From positions 1,490,001-1,554,000 of the forward strand of contig NZ_CP077639.1 of NCBI RefSeq assembly GCF_019056395.1: a stretch of 64,000 nt of DNA, in the 5' to 3' direction. The notes below the pieces were generated by a model. It did no database searches, was not told the DNA's origin, and saw nothing but the letters and a program-made list of their open reading frames with translations. Both the position numbers and the translations under genes were made by a program. The stretch's first letter is position 1. Every line of letters starts with the position of its first letter. Below are positions 35,647-46,208 of this stretch, piece after piece. The DNA comes from Terribacillus sp. DMT04. GTDB lineage: Bacteria > Bacillota > Bacilli > Bacillales > Amphibacillaceae.

Positions 35647-38600
35647 ATGAGTCTTACCAGCAATCAAAAAATGGACATGCTGCTAGATCAAATCCAGCTT
35701 GATGAAGAAACCATCACAGCTCATTTTAAAGAAAGTCAGCTGGAAAAATTGGAAGTTGATCCAAAGTCAAAAACATGGCATTTCCATTTTAAGCTGGCGA
35801 ATCTGCTGCCACCAACTATATATAAGATTTTCACGACAAAACTGACTGATGCATTCGCGCATATCGCGGCGGTCAATTGGTCGATTACATGTGTCTCTAA
35901 TACACTAGAGTCAGCTCATATTGCTGACTATTGGCAGGATTTTGTACTTACCTATCCGCAAATGTCACCAGCGTATAAGGATTTAGTCCAGACACAAGCG
36001 CCAGTAGTTAACGGTAATAAGATTATGTTAACTGCGAGAAATCAGGCAGAAGCAAGTGCACTGAAAAAACGCCTTGAACCTGCCTTTCAAACGTACTGTC
36101 AACGAATTGGCGCTAGTGTATATATGCTGACCGTCACTGTACAAGAGCAAAACATGGAAGAAATAACGAAATTCCGAGAACAAAAAGCTCTGGAAGACAG
36201 CTTGCTTGTACAAAAGGCGATGAAGGATCAAGAAGAACGTGCGAAGAAACAAGACGATGTTCCGCAAGGCCCGGTTATGATTGGATATGCGATAAATGAT
36301 GAACTAACATCGATGCGTGATATACAAGATGAAGAACGGCGCATGGCTGTACAAGGGTATGTATTTGATGTAGATATTCGCGAATTGCGTTCCGGACGAC
36401 ACTTGCTTATTGCCAAAGTGACAGATTACACGGATAGCTTCCAAATCAAAATGTTCTCTAAAGGCAATAATGAAGACGCAGATCGATTCAAACAGCTCAA
36501 AAAAGGCATGTGGATCAAAGCACGCGGAAGTATTCAAACAGACACCTTCACCAATGAATTAACAATGATGGCAAATGATATCAATGAAGTCACTGTTCGT
36601 TTGCGTGAAGACAAAGCAGCAGCAGGAGAGAAGCGTGTGGAACTGCATACGCACACATTAATGAGTCAAATGGATGCTGTTACTTCTGCTAGCAGACTGA
36701 TCGAGACAGCAGCCAGATTTGGTCACGATAGTGTTGCTATCACTGATCATGCTGTTGTACAAAGCTATCCGGAAGCGTATGCTGCCGGCAAAAAGAATAA
36801 TATTAAAGTGATTTACGGCATGGAGGCCAATCTTGTCGATGATGGGGTTCCTATTGCATATAACACAAAAGACGCTAATTTAGAACAAGCAACGTATATT
36901 GTATTTGACGTGGAAACCACTGGTTTGTCAGCTTCTTATGACAAAATTATCGAATTAGCAGGTGTGAAATTCCGCGACGGAGAGATTGTAGACAGATTCG
37001 AGCGGTTTGCGAATCCACATCAAAAACTAAGCCAGACAATTATTGACCTGACTGGTATAACAGATGATATGCTCGTTGATGCTCCTGAAATTGATGAAGT
37101 TCTGCAAGATTTTCATACGTGGATGGGTGACGATATATTAGTTGCCCATAATGCTAGCTTTGATATGGGGTTCTTAAATCAAGGATTTAAACGAATCGAC
37201 TTGCCAAAAGCAGAAAATGGTGTCATTGATACGCTCGAATTAGCTCGATTTCTATTCCCGCAGCTGAAGAATCACAGATTGAATACGTTATGTAAGTTCT
37301 TAGATATTGAACTGACACAGCATCACCGGGCGATTTATGATACAGAAGCGACAGGGTATTTGCTGTGGCGCTTGCTGAAGGAAGCGTTCAAACAAGAGAT
37401 TATGAATCACAACCAGCTGAACGATTATATGGGTCAAGGAAATGCATATCAGCGTTCCCGTCCGTACCATTGCACCATTTATGTACAAAATGAGGTCGGC
37501 TTGAAAAACATGTACAAACTTGTGAGCATGTCGCATGTCGATTATTTCTATCGTGTGCCGCGTATTCCGCGCTCTAAGCTGGTACAGCATCGAGAAGGTT
37601 TAATCATTAGTTCCGGCTGTGATAAAGGCGAAGTGTTTGAAGCGATGATGCAAAAATCTAAGGAAGAAGCAGCAGAAGCAGCAGCTTTCTATGATGTGAT
37701 TGAGGTTCAGCCGCCGTCCAATTATTATCATTTAATTGAGAAAGAGCTTGTGCAGAACGAAGCACATCTTTACGATATCATGCGCAATCTTGTTGAATTG
37801 GGCGATGAGTTAGACAAGCCAGTAATTGCAACAGGAAATGTGCATTATATAGAAGAACACGAAAAACAGTACCGAAATATCTTAATTAAATCTCAAAATG
37901 GTAACCCGCTCAGCAGACAGACTTTACCGGATGTACATTTCCGCACTACACCAGAAATGCTGGAAAGCTTTCATTTCCTTCCATTTGAAAAAGCAAAAGA
38001 AATCGTTGTAACGAACACACAGAAAGTTTCGGCAATGATGGAAGATGTGAAACCGGTAAAAGAAGATCTGTATACACCGAATATCGATGGTGCAGAGGAT
38101 GAAATGCGCCAGATGAGTTATGACCGTGCAAAAAGTATCTATGGAGATACACTTCCGGACATCGTTGAAAAACGAATTGAGAAGGAATTGAAAAGTATTA
38201 TTGGTCATGGTTTTGCTGTTATTTATTTAATTTCACATAAGCTCGTGAAAAAATCACTTGAAGATGGCTATCTTGTCGGCTCGCGTGGTTCTGTCGGCTC
38301 ATCTTTGGTTGCAACGCTTACTGATATAACCGAAGTTAACCCGCTGCCGCCGCATTATGTGTGCCCAAGCTGCAAATTTAACGAGTTCTTTGATGATGGA
38401 TCTGTAGCGAGCGGCTATGATTTGCCGGAAAAAGCTTGTCCTTCTTGCGGGGAATCACTCAATCGAGATGGCCAGGATATACCGTTTGAAACCTTCCTTG
38501 GATTTAAAGGTGATAAGGTTCCCGATATTGATTTGAACTTCTCAGGTACGTATCAGCCGCAAGCACATAACTATACAAAAGTATTATTCGGTGAGGACAA

Positions 38601-39942
38601 AGTGTATCGTGCCGGTACAATCGGTACGGTAGCTGAAAAGACGGCTTATGGTTATGTAAAAGGTTATGCGAGTGATAATCAGCTGCATATCCGAAATGCA
38701 GAAGTTGATCGCCTTGTGCAAGGCTGTACCGGTGTTAAAAGAACGTCAGGTCAGCATCCTGGGGGTATAATTGTTGTACCTGATGACCAAGATATATATG
38801 ATTTCACACCGATTCAGTATCCGGCGGATGATCGGAACTCGGAATGGCGGACGACACACTTCGACTTCCACTCCATCCATGATAATCTGCTGAAGCTGGA
38901 TATACTCGGACACGATGATCCGACCGTGATTCGTATGCTGCAGGATTTATCTGGTATTGATCCGAAAACAATACCGACAAATGATCCGGAGGTAATGAAA
39001 ATCTTTTCCGGACCAGAGGCTTTAGGTGTAACGGCAGAACAAATAATGTGTAAAACAGGAACGCTTGGCGTGCCGGAATTTGGTACCCGATTTGTTCGGC
39101 AGATGCTAGAAGATACAAACCCTTCCACCTTTGCAGAACTTGTTCAGATATCTGGTTTGTCACATGGTACCGACGTATGGTTAGGCAACGCACAGGAACT
39201 AATTAATAAAGGTATTTGTACGCTGCCAGAGGTAATCGGCTGCCGTGATGACATCATGGTATATTTGATGCACAAAGGGCTGGATTCCTCGCTTGCATTT
39301 AAGATTATGGAGTTTGTTCGTAAAGGAAAAGGGCTGCAAGATGAATGGATCGAAGAAATGAAAAAGAATAATGTACCAGATTGGTACATTGATTCCTGTT
39401 TAAAGATCAAGTACATGTTCCCGAAAGCACACGCCGCGGCGTATGTGCTTATGGCAGTACGGATTGCCTATTTTAAAGTCCATCATCCGATACTTTTCTA
39501 TGCAGCATACTTTAGTGTACGCGCCAGTGATTTTGAATTAGACACGATGGTCAAAGGTTCGGATGCTATTCGTCAGCGTATTAATGAAATTAATCAAAAA
39601 GGCAATGATGCTTCTCCAAAAGAGAAGAGTCTTGTTACGGTATTGGAATTGTCACTTGAGATGTGCGAACGCGGCTTCCATTTCCAAAAGGTAGACTTGT
39701 ACAAATCCAGTGCCACTGATTTCCTTGTTGATGGAAACAGTCTTATTCCTCCATTCAATGCAATTGATGGGCTGGGCACAAACGCCGCTCTTAATATTGT
39801 AAAAGTGCGGGAAGATGGTGAGTTCTTGTCGAAGGAAGACTTGCGTGAACGCAGCAGAATCAGTAAAACCGTGTTGGAGTATATGGATCAGCATGGCTGT
39901 CTGGAAGGCATGGCAGACCAGAACCAGCTTTCGCTATTCTAA
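35647..39942 (+). CDS. polC: DNA polymerase III alpha subunit, Gram-positive PolC type
   Basis: 1431-residue replicative polymerase. An N-terminal domain is followed by an OB fold (about 235-320), a PHP domain beginning [16 protein letters not shown] at 331 that is split by the 3'-5' proofreading exonuclease (FDVETTGL, 420-427), then the C-family palm with DIDLNFSG, fingers and duplex-binding regions. A zinc-binding [10 protein letters not shown]...CPSC pattern precedes the palm, typical of PolC. Length is near that of B. subtilis (1437). Ribosome site GGGGGAGGAG upstream. Confidence 0.98.
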   Translation: MSLTSNQKMDMLLDQIQLDEETITAHFKESQLEKLEVDPKSKTWHFHFKLANLLPPTIYKIFTTKLTDAFAHIAAVNWSITCVSNTLESAHIADYWQDFVLTYPQMSPAYKDLVQTQAPVVNGNKIMLTARNQAEASALKKRLEPAFQTYCQRIGASVYMLTVTVQEQNMEEITKFREQKALEDSLLVQKAMKDQEERAKKQDDVPQGPVMIGYAINDELTSMRDIQDEERRMAVQGYVFDVDIRELRSGRHLLIAKVTDYTDSFQIKMFSKGNNEDADRFKQLKKGMWIKARGSIQTDTFTNELTMMANDINEVTVRLREDKAAAGEKRVELHTHTLMSQMDAVTSASRLIETAARFGHDSVAITDHAVVQSYPEAYAAGKKNNIKVIYGMEANLVDDGVPIAYNTKDANLEQATYIVFDVETTGLSASYDKIIELAGVKFRDGEIVDRFERFANPHQKLSQTIIDLTGITDDMLVDAPEIDEVLQDFHTWMGDDILVAHNASFDMGFLNQGFKRIDLPKAENGVIDTLELARFLFPQLKNHRLNTLCKFLDIELTQHHRAIYDTEATGYLLWRLLKEAFKQEIMNHNQLNDYMGQGNAYQRSRPYHCTIYVQNEVGLKNMYKLVSMSHVDYFYRVPRIPRSKLVQHREGLIISSGCDKGEVFEAMMQKSKEEAAEAAAFYDVIEVQPPSNYYHLIEKELVQNEAHLYDIMRNLVELGDELDKPVIATGNVHYIEEHEKQYRNILIKSQNGNPLSRQTLPDVHFRTTPEMLESFHFLPFEKAKEIVVTNTQKVSAMMEDVKPVKEDLYTPNIDGAEDEMRQMSYDRAKSIYGDTLPDIVEKRIEKELKSIIGHGFAVIYLISHKLVKKSLEDGYLVGSRGSVGSSLVATLTDITEVNPLPPHYVCPSCKFNEFFDDGSVASGYDLPEKACPSCGESLNRDGQDIPFETFLGFKGDKVPDIDLNFSGTYQPQAHNYTKVLFGEDKVYRAGTIGTVAEKTAYGYVKGYASDNQLHIRNAEVDRLVQGCTGVKRTSGQHPGGIIVVPDDQDIYDFTPIQYPADDRNSEWRTTHFDFHSIHDNLLKLDILGHDDPTVIRMLQDLSGIDPKTIPTNDPEVMKIFSGPEALGVTAEQIMCKTGTLGVPEFGTRFVRQMLEDTNPSTFAELVQISGLSHGTDVWLGNAQELINKGICTLPEVIGCRDDIMVYLMHKGLDSSLAFKIMEFVRKGKGLQDEWIEEMKKNNVPDWYIDSCLKIKYMFPKAHAAAYVLMAVRIAYFKVHHPILFYAAYFSVRASDFELDTMVKGSDAIRQRINEINQKGNDASPKEKSLVTVLELSLEMCERGFHFQKVDLYKSSATDFLVDGNSLIPPFNAIDGLGTNAALNIVKVREDGEFLSKEDLRERSRISKTVLEYMDQHGCLEGMADQNQLSLF

Positions 39943-39950
39943 TAGGATTC

Positions 39951-39979
39951 TTGCCTAAACAAGAAACTTGTGGTATATT
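39951..39979 (+). promoter_or_regulatory. Extended -10 SigA promoter before the rimP-nusA operon
   Basis: TTGCCT (39951-39956) and TATATT (39974-39979) are 17 bases apart, and TGG directly before the -10 provides the extended element. It begins 9 bases after the polC stop, so transcription would cover about 230 bases of leader with two hairpins. Confidence 0.55.
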
Positions 39980-40010
39980 ATCCAATAGCGGTATTGATAC
40001 GAACCAGATC

Positions 40011-40035
40011 AAGAGTGGGATTACCCACTCTTTTT
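40011..40035 (+). terminator. Intrinsic terminator after polC
   Basis: AAGAGTGGG (40011-40019) pairs with CCCACTCTT (40024-40032), with loop ATTA and a T run to 40035. It ends polC mRNA and also lies downstream of the candidate promoter at 39951-39979. Confidence 0.88.
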
Positions 40036-40116
40036 CATACCCATGGATTCGGCATCATTTGTACGGGGAGCGCCTCTTCGTTGTTTTGTAGCAAAATGCA
40101 CATGATAAACATTGTT

Positions 40117-40146
40117 CCCTTGCTTCCTTTTCGGGCAAGGGTTTTC
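40117..40146 (+). terminator. Leader terminator-like hairpin before rimP
   Basis: CCCTTGC (40117-40123) pairs with GCAAGGG (40135-40141), followed by TTTTCT. It lies about 75 bases before the rimP start. In B. subtilis the ylxS(rimP)-nusA operon is autoregulated by NusA at a leader terminator; this hairpin is in the matching place. The gap 39943-40219 (277 bases) otherwise holds no gene. Confidence 0.6.
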
Positions 40147-40219
40147 TATTGATGAGAGGCACACCCCACCCATTCGAAGTAATAAATGTCTGAAAGCGTG
40201 CAGTAAAGGAGGAAGCATT

Positions 40220-40693
40220 TTGGCAGCCAATATAACGGAAGTTACGGAAAATTATCTACAACCGATCGTGGAAGAGCTGCAGCTTGAGTTAGTCGATGTG
40301 GAATTCGTGAAAGAAGGAAAGAACTGGTTTTTGCGAGTGTATGTCGACAAAACAGAAGGCATCGATATCGAGGAATGCGCAGTAGTTTCAGAAAAATTAA
40401 GCGCCATTCTAGATGAAAATGATCCGGTTGATTTCCCATACTTTTTGGAGGTTTCTTCTCCAGGAGCGGAAAGACCGCTTAAAACAAAACAAGCAATTAC
40501 AAAAAACATCGGCAAAAATGTATATGTAAAACTATATGAGCCGATTGATAACGAGAAAGAGTACGAAGGTACATTGAAAGCGTTCGAAGACGACGTTCTG
40601 ACTTTAGAAGTCATGGTCAAAGCGAGAAAGAAGGAAGTGGCACTTCCTTACGAAAAAATCGCCAAGGCACGTCTGGCTGTAACGTTTAACTAA
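40220..40693 (+). CDS. rimP: Ribosome maturation factor RimP
   Basis: 157-residue factor for 30S subunit maturation (old name YlxS). Typical segments are LELVDVEFVKEGKNWFLRV, GIDIEECAVVSEKLSAIL and FLEVSSPGAERPLK. The TTG at 40220 is the likely start: AAAGGAGG at 40205-40212 is at normal distance and the protein start matches the family. Upstream in-frame codons would translate through the leader hairpin. Confidence 0.96.
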   Translation: MAANITEVTENYLQPIVEELQLELVDVEFVKEGKNWFLRVYVDKTEGIDIEECAVVSEKLSAILDENDPVDFPYFLEVSSPGAERPLKTKQAITKNIGKNVYVKLYEPIDNEKEYEGTLKAFEDDVLTLEVMVKARKKEVALPYEKIAKARLAVTFN

Positions 40694-40707
40694 AGGGGGA
40701 TATACGA

Positions 40708-41811
40708 GTGAGCAGCGAGCTTTTTGATGCCATTAATTATTTGGAGAAAGAGAAGGGGATTAATAAAGACGTCCTGATTGAAGCGCTGGAAGCAGCCTTG
40801 ATCTCCGCTTATAAAAAGAATTTCAAATCTGCTACAAATGTACGTGTTGATTTGAATGAAACTACTGGTTCTATGAAAGTCTTTGCGCGCAAGGATGTTG
40901 TCGAAGAAGTCGAGGACAGCCAGCTGCAGATGACATTAGATGAAGCTCGTGCCGTTTCCGGTACATACGATATCGGTGACGTTGTTGAGATCGAAGTAAC
41001 ACCAAAAGACTTCGGACGAATTGCAGCGCAAGCAGCTAAACAAGTGGTAACACAGCGTGTGCGTGAAGCAGAACGCGGCGTCATCTTCAGTGAATATGCA
41101 GATCGTGAAGAAGATGTTATGACGGGAATTGTTTCCCGAAATGATCCGCGATTCATCTATGTAGATTTAGGCAAGATTGAAGCGAAATTGCCTGAGAGCG
41201 AACAGATGACGACGGAAAAATACGATATTCATGACCGCTTAAAGGTATTTGTAACAAAAGTGGAGAACACGAACAAGGGACCAAGTATCTTTGTGTCACG
41301 GACACACCCGGGTCTTTTGAAGCGATTGTTTGAAATGGAAGTGCCGGAGATTTATGATGGTACTGTGGAGATTCGCTCCGTAGCTCGAGAAGCTGGTGAC
41401 CGTTCCAAGATTTCTGTCTATGCATCTCAGCCGGAAGTTGATCCAGTCGGTTCTTGCGTTGGCCAGCGAGGTCAGCGTGTACAAGCAATTGTAAATGAAC
41501 TAAAAGGCGAAAAAATTGATATTGTCGAGTGGTCTGAAGATCCAGTCGAGTATGTATCCAATGCATTAAGCCCTTCTAAAGTTATCCAAGTATTAGTGGA
41601 TGAAGAAGAAAAAGCGACGACGGTCATCGTACCAGATTATCAGCTTAGCCTGGCAATCGGTAAACGCGGTCAGAACGCCCGTCTGGCAGCAAAGCTGACT
41701 GGATGGAAAATCGATATTAAATCCGAGACAGAAGCTCGGGACCTCGGGATTTTGACAGTACAAGATACCGAAGCAGATGACTTCGATGACTTTGACGAAG
41801 ACACATATTGA
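40708..41811 (+). CDS. nusA: Transcription termination/elongation factor NusA
   Basis: 367-residue RNA polymerase-binding factor that promotes pausing and intrinsic termination. Domains in order: N-terminal domain (about 1-125), S1 (about 135-200), KH1 and KH2 (about 205-345; GQRGQRVQAIVNEL and GKRGQNARLAAKLTGW), and a short acidic tail. The acidic repeats seen in proteobacterial NusA are absent, as normal in Bacilli. GTG start with AAGGGGG upstream. It probably autoregulates at the operon leader. Confidence 0.98.
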   Translation: MSSELFDAINYLEKEKGINKDVLIEALEAALISAYKKNFKSATNVRVDLNETTGSMKVFARKDVVEEVEDSQLQMTLDEARAVSGTYDIGDVVEIEVTPKDFGRIAAQAAKQVVTQRVREAERGVIFSEYADREEDVMTGIVSRNDPRFIYVDLGKIEAKLPESEQMTTEKYDIHDRLKVFVTKVENTNKGPSIFVSRTHPGLLKRLFEMEVPEIYDGTVEIRSVAREAGDRSKISVYASQPEVDPVGSCVGQRGQRVQAIVNELKGEKIDIVEWSEDPVEYVSNALSPSKVIQVLVDEEEKATTVIVPDYQLSLAIGKRGQNARLAAKLTGWKIDIKSETEARDLGILTVQDTEADDFDDFDEDTY

Positions 41812-41826
41812 TAAGGGGCGCTGTAT

Positions 41827-42099
41827 ATGAAACAAAAGAAGGTTCCGCTTCGAAAATGTGTGGTTTCTAATGAAATGAAGCCGAAACAGGAATTGATCCG
41901 TATCGTCCGCAACAAAGAAGGCGAAGTATTCGTGGACGACACAGGCAAGAAGAACGGTCGCGGTGCGTATGTATCCAAGGATGCATTGATCATTGAAAAA
42001 GCGAAGAAACAAGACACGCTGGCGCGCCATCTAAATACACAGATCGATGATTCTATTTATGAAGAGCTTGAGCGAATCGCGAAAGGTCAGCAATCATGA
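41827..42099 (+). CDS. rnpM: YlxR family RNA-binding protein, RNase P modulator RnpM
   Basis: 90-residue basic protein of the YlxR family. The segment PLRKCVVSNEMKPKQELIRI and GRGAYVSKDALIIEKAKK are the family signature. In B. subtilis YlxR was renamed RnpM because it binds and modulates RNase P RNA activity. It overlaps ylxQ by 4 bases and always lies between nusA and ylxQ. Confidence 0.95.
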   Translation: MKQKKVPLRKCVVSNEMKPKQELIRIVRNKEGEVFVDDTGKKNGRGAYVSKDALIIEKAKKQDTLARHLNTQIDDSIYEELERIAKGQQS

Positions 42100-42413
42100 G
42101 TAAAAATTATTTGAATTTGTTAGGGCTGGCTGTGCGTGCCGGACAGTGCACCTTTGGAGAAGAAGCCATTGTCCGTGATGTACAGCGACAGAATGCAAAG
42201 CTAGTAATAGCTGCCAGTGATATCGGTCCCCAAACCTTAAAGAAACTTCGCAACAAGACCGATTTTTACAACATTGCCTTTCTTCAGGTGGAGGAGGACC
42301 GGGAGCAATTATCACAAGCGGTTGGTAAATCCGGCAGAGTCGCAATTGCCGTCTTAGACAAAGGCTTTGCAGACAAATTGAAATCTTTGCTCACTGAATC
42401 CACTCGGAGGTGA
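42096..42413 (+). CDS. ylxQ: YlxQ, L7Ae-family ribosomal/kink-turn RNA-binding protein
   Basis: 105-residue protein of the L7Ae/L30e superfamily. [20 protein letters not shown] at the N-terminus and [18 protein letters not shown] match YlxQ/RplGA proteins, which bind kink-turn RNA in vitro; the cellular role is unclear. It overlaps rnpM and ends 4 bases before infB with GGAGGTG ahead of the infB start. Confidence 0.93.
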   Translation: MSKNYLNLLGLAVRAGQCTFGEEAIVRDVQRQNAKLVIAASDIGPQTLKKLRNKTDFYNIAFLQVEEDREQLSQAVGKSGRVAIAVLDKGFADKLKSLLTESTRR

Positions 42414-42417
42414 ACGT

Positions 42418-44559
42418 ATGTCAAAGATTCGTGTTTATGAATACGCAAAAGAAAAGAACGTTTCAAGTAAAGATATTATTAATAAGTTAAAAGATATGAA
42501 TGTTGAAGTGTCCAATCATATGTCGATGATTAACGATGCAGCAAAAGATAAATTGGACAAAAGCTTCACAGCAAAAAGCGCGGGTAGCGAGAAAGTAGCG
42601 ATTAAAACGGGGAACTCAGCAAACACATCCAACTCAGCAAATAATGGTCAAAACAATAAGCCAAAAGGCAAAAGTGGCGGCGGACAAAACCGCAGCCAAC
42701 AGCGAGGCGGCAACAGCCGACCTGGCAAAGGCGGACAAAATCGACGCGGCGGCCGCAACAACAACCGCAGCCAGAAACCGCAGCAGAAGCGTCCAGCAAT
42801 GCCGACTCCAGACAAAATTACCTTCAAAGGGTCTTTGGCTGTCAGCGAATTGGCAGCGAAGCTTCACCGGGAGTCCACAGAAATTATCAAGAAACTCTTC
42901 TTGCAAGGTGTTATGGCTACGAAGAACCAAGAGCTTGATAAAGATGCAATTGAATTAATTTGTGCAGAGTATGACGTAGAAGTAGTAGAAGAAGTAGACG
43001 TCGATGTTACAGACCTTGACAACTACAAAATTGAAGACAAAGAAGATGACCTTCAAGAGCGTCCTGCGGTTGTTACGATTATGGGGCACGTTGACCATGG
43101 TAAAACAACATTGCTTGATTCCATTAGAGATACAAAAGTTACTGAAGGCGAAGCAGGCGGTATTACACAGCATATTGGTGCTTATCAGATTGAAGAAAAT
43201 GGCAAGAAAATTACGTTCCTTGATACTCCAGGTCACGCAGCGTTCACAAGCATGCGTTCTCGTGGTGCGCAGGTAACGGATATTGCTATTCTTGTTGTTG
43301 CTGCTGACGATGGTGTTATGCCGCAGACAGTAGAAGCAATCAACCATGCCAAAGCAGCAGAAGTACCAATTATCATCGCTGTAAATAAAATCGACTTAGA
43401 AGGTGCCAATCCGGACCGCGTTATGCAGGAACTGACTGAGCATGGCTTAATTCCGGAAGATTGGGGCGGGGATACCATCTTCGTTCAGCTTTCTGCGAAG
43501 AAACGTGAAGGTATTGACGATCTTCTTGAGATGATTTTGCTTGTTACGGAAGTAGAAGAATTGAAAGCTAATCCAAATCGTCCTGCTGAAGGTACAGTTA
43601 TTGAAGCACAGCTTGATAAAGGCCGCGGACCTGTAGCAACATTGCTTGTACAAAACGGTACAATGCATGTTGGGGACAGCATCGTAGTTGGTCACTCTTA
43701 CGGCCGTGTCCGTGCTATGGTAAACGATTTAGGACGCCGAGTGAAGACAGCAGCTCCTTCTACACCTGTTGAGATCACTGGCTTGAACTCGGTACCAAAT
43801 GCCGGTGACCAGTTTATGGTGTTCAAAGACGAGAAACAAGCTCGTCAAGTTGGGGAAGCAAAACAGCAAAGACAAGTAGAAGAGAACCGTTCTACTGGTG
43901 CTCGTGTAAGTCTTGATGATCTGTTTAACCAGATTAAACAAGGTGAAGTGAAGGATATCAATCTAATCGTGAAAGCAGACGTACATGGTTCTGTAGAAGC
44001 GATGGCTGCATCACTAGAGAAAATTGAAGTGGAAGGCGTTAAAGTACGTATCATCCACACTGGTGTAGGTGCGATTACGGAATCCGATGTTATTCTGGCA
44101 TCTGCTTCTAATGCTATCATCATCGGTTTCAACGTTCGTCCGGATACAAATGCGAAGAAAGCGGCTGAATCGGAAAATGTTGATATCAGACAGCATCGTA
44201 TCATTTATAAAGTAATCGAAGAGATTGAGTCTGCTATGAAAGGCATGCTTGATCCTGAATTTGAAGAAAAAGTCATTGGACAGGCAGAAGTTCGTGAAAT
44301 ATTTAAGGTTTCACGTATCGGTACCATTGCAGGTTCTTATGTAACAGAAGGTAAGATTACACGTGATGCTTCTATCCGCGTGATTCGTGACAGTGTCGTA
44401 ATCGTCGAGGACGAAATCGATTCATTGAAACGTTTCAAGGATGATGTACGTGAAGTTGCTACAAACTATGAGTGTGGTATTACGCTGAAGAGCTTCCACG
44501 ATCTTAAAGAAGGCGACACCTTTGAAGCATATGTGATGGAAGAAATCGAAAGAAAATGA
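42418..44559 (+). CDS. infB: Translation initiation factor IF-2
   Basis: 713-residue GTPase that recruits initiator tRNA. The N-terminal IF2_N domain (1-50) is followed by a Gly/Arg/Asn/Gln-rich disordered linker (about 65-125), a second IF2_N domain (about 135-190), the G domain with GHVDHGKT at 223-230, DTPGHAAF and NKID, and the C-terminal domains binding fMet-tRNA. The start 42418 follows CGGAGGTG. An internal start for a shorter isoform, known in other bacteria, is not obvious here. It overlaps ylxP by 4 bases. Confidence 0.98.
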   Translation: MSKIRVYEYAKEKNVSSKDIINKLKDMNVEVSNHMSMINDAAKDKLDKSFTAKSAGSEKVAIKTGNSANTSNSANNGQNNKPKGKSGGGQNRSQQRGGNSRPGKGGQNRRGGRNNNRSQKPQQKRPAMPTPDKITFKGSLAVSELAAKLHRESTEIIKKLFLQGVMATKNQELDKDAIELICAEYDVEVVEEVDVDVTDLDNYKIEDKEDDLQERPAVVTIMGHVDHGKTTLLDSIRDTKVTEGEAGGITQHIGAYQIEENGKKITFLDTPGHAAFTSMRSRGAQVTDIAILVVAADDGVMPQTVEAINHAKAAEVPIIIAVNKIDLEGANPDRVMQELTEHGLIPEDWGGDTIFVQLSAKKREGIDDLLEMILLVTEVEELKANPNRPAEGTVIEAQLDKGRGPVATLLVQNGTMHVGDSIVVGHSYGRVRAMVNDLGRRVKTAAPSTPVEITGLNSVPNAGDQFMVFKDEKQARQVGEAKQQRQVEENRSTGARVSLDDLFNQIKQGEVKDINLIVKADVHGSVEAMAASLEKIEVEGVKVRIIHTGVGAITESDVILASASNAIIIGFNVRPDTNAKKAAESENVDIRQHRIIYKVIEEIESAMKGMLDPEFEEKVIGQAEVREIFKVSRIGTIAGSYVTEGKITRDASIRVIRDSVVIVEDEIDSLKRFKDDVREVATNYECGITLKSFHDLKEGDTFEAYVMEEIERK

Positions 44560-44834
44560 TTCTGGCTGCGGTTGTAGAATGTATAATCTATAACGCGCAT
44601 TCCCTCAAGGATAAGCGTTCGGTCGTTAAACGGATTACAACTAGGATTGGCGGTTCCTTCAATATCGCTGTCAGTGAAGTTGATTATCATGATTTGTGGC
44701 AGCGCACTTGCTTTGAATTGGTAACAACTTCTCCTGACCGTGTCCGTGCCGAGCAAGTAATAGACCAAGCGCTTGCCTTGATTGATTCTTTTCCGGAGAT
44801 CGAGAGAACAGCTGCTGATAAACAGTGGCTTTAG
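44556..44834 (+). CDS. ylxP: YlxP, DUF503 family protein
   Basis: 92-residue DUF503 protein. The pattern [20 protein letters not shown] followed by [21 protein letters not shown] is typical. The family has a ferredoxin-like fold and unknown function; its constant place between infB and rbfA suggests a role in ribosome biogenesis or initiation. The start overlaps the infB stop. Confidence 0.92.
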   Translation: MILAAVVECIIYNAHSLKDKRSVVKRITTRIGGSFNIAVSEVDYHDLWQRTCFELVTTSPDRVRAEQVIDQALALIDSFPEIERTAADKQWL

Positions 44835-44864
44835 CATCCCTCCAAATGACGATGAGGTGAATAT

Positions 44865-45215
44865 ATGAGTGAATTACGCGCAAATCGTGTAGCAGAGCAA
44901 ATGAAAAAAGAGCTCGGCGACATTATTTCCAGAAAGATTAAAGATCCGCGGATCGGTTTTGTAACAGTCACCGATGTAGAAGTTACGGGTGACTTGCAGC
45001 AAGCAAAAGTTTACATCTCCGTCCTTGGTGAAGAAAAGCAGAAAAATAATACGCTTCTCGGATTAGCAAAAGCAAAAGGTTTTATCCGCTCTGAAATTGG
45101 CAAGCGAATCCGTTTGCGCAAAACACCGGAGCTAGCCTTCGAATTTGACGAAGCAGTCGAACAAGGAAATCGCATCGAGCATTTGTTAAAAGAGCTTGAT
45201 GATTCCGAAAGATAA
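44865..45215 (+). CDS. rbfA: Ribosome-binding factor A
   Basis: 116-residue KH-fold protein needed for late 30S maturation near 16S helix 1. The N-terminal [17 protein letters not shown] and the [20 protein letters not shown] segment are diagnostic. Length is normal. It is followed by a strong terminator, so truB may get only read-through or a promoter I cannot see. Confidence 0.97.
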   Translation: MSELRANRVAEQMKKELGDIISRKIKDPRIGFVTVTDVEVTGDLQQAKVYISVLGEEKQKNNTLLGLAKAKGFIRSEIGKRIRLRKTPELAFEFDEAVEQGNRIEHLLKELDDSER

Positions 45216-45222
45216 GAACACG

Positions 45223-45263
45223 AAAAGAATCCCTTCGCCCTTATGGGAGAAGGGATTCTTTTT
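45223..45263 (+). terminator. Intrinsic terminator after rbfA
   Basis: AAAAGAATCCCTTC (45223-45236) pairs with GAAGGGATTCTTTT (45249-45262); an inner CCC/GGG pairing extends the hairpin. The T run is at the end of the right arm. Confidence 0.9.
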
Positions 45264-45287
45264 ACATAGAGTAAAGGGGTGCTGGTA

Positions 45288-46208
45288 TTGGATGGAATCC
45301 TGCCGTTATGGAAACCGAAAGGGATGACCTCCCATGACTGTGTGTTTAAAGCACGCAAGCTATTACAAACGAAGAAAATTGGGCATACCGGCACACTTGA
45401 TCCGGATGTAGAAGGTGTCTTGCCGCTCTGTATCGGACAAGCAACAAAGGTTGTTCCGTATTTGACGGATACCTCCAAAACATATGTTGCAGAAGTAACA
45501 CTCGGTACCTCGACCGAAACGGAAGACAAAAGCGGAGAGGTAATCGAAGAAAAACAAATCACAGAGCCAATTCCTATAGCCGCTATTGAAAAAGTACTCC
45601 AAAGCTTCCTTGGTGAAACAGAACAGATACCGCCTATGTATTCTGCCGTCAAAGTAGGAGGCCGCAAGTTGTATGAATACGCCAGACAGGGGCAAGTCGT
45701 GGAGCGTCCTATTAGGCGGATTACAATTCACAGCATAGACTTGCACAAAGATTCCGTTCGCGCGGATGGAAGCGTGTTCGGGTTCACAGTAAGCTGCTCA
45801 AAAGGTACTTATATTCGTACGCTTTGTGTGGATATAGGCAAGGCTCTCGGATACCCGGCGCATATGAGCAGTTTGGTGCGTACGCAAGCTGGAGCATTTT
45901 CTGCGCAAGATACAGTAACGTTTGCTAAAATAGAGGAAGCAATGGAAGCAGGAACGATAGAACAGTTGCTGCAGCCTGTCACGAAAGCAGTTGACTATCT
46001 GCCGCTCATTGAAGCAGATGCCGATATCGAACAAAAGGTCCGGTTCGGTCAGCGTCTTCCGCGGCCGGCAGAAGCGGATCTTTACCGTGTTCAAAGAGGA
46101 GAACAATTGCTTGGCATTTATGAGACGCATCCTTCATATTCACAGCTATTAAAGCCAAAACGAGTATTCGTATCAGGGAAAGCAGGTGGCACAGATGCAA
46201 ACGATTAA
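45288..46208 (+). CDS. truB: tRNA pseudouridine(55) synthase TruB
   Basis: 306-residue enzyme making pseudouridine 55 in the T loop of tRNA. The catalytic Asp is D38 in HTGTLDPDVEG; N-terminal LPLWKPKGMTSHDC is typical; the C-terminal PUA-like part follows. TTG 45288 (giving MDGILPL) fits AAAGGGG at 45273-45279; a GTG at 45279 is at that site and less likely. The end overlaps ribC by 14 bases. Confidence 0.96.
   Translation: MDGILPLWKPKGMTSHDCVFKARKLLQTKKIGHTGTLDPDVEGVLPLCIGQATKVVPYLTDTSKTYVAEVTLGTSTETEDKSGEVIEEKQITEPIPIAAIEKVLQSFLGETEQIPPMYSAVKVGGRKLYEYARQGQVVERPIRRITIHSIDLHKDSVRADGSVFGFTVSCSKGTYIRTLCVDIGKALGYPAHMSSLVRTQAGAFSAQDTVTFAKIEEAMEAGTIEQLLQPVTKAVDYLPLIEADADIEQKVRFGQRLPRPAEADLYRVQRGEQLLGIYETHPSYSQLLKPKRVFVSGKAGGTDAND

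Noticed and set aside
42600-42960. Extra open frames and repeat array in the infB linker
   Set aside because: Low-complexity Gly/Arg/Asn codons of the normal IF-2 linker explain them.
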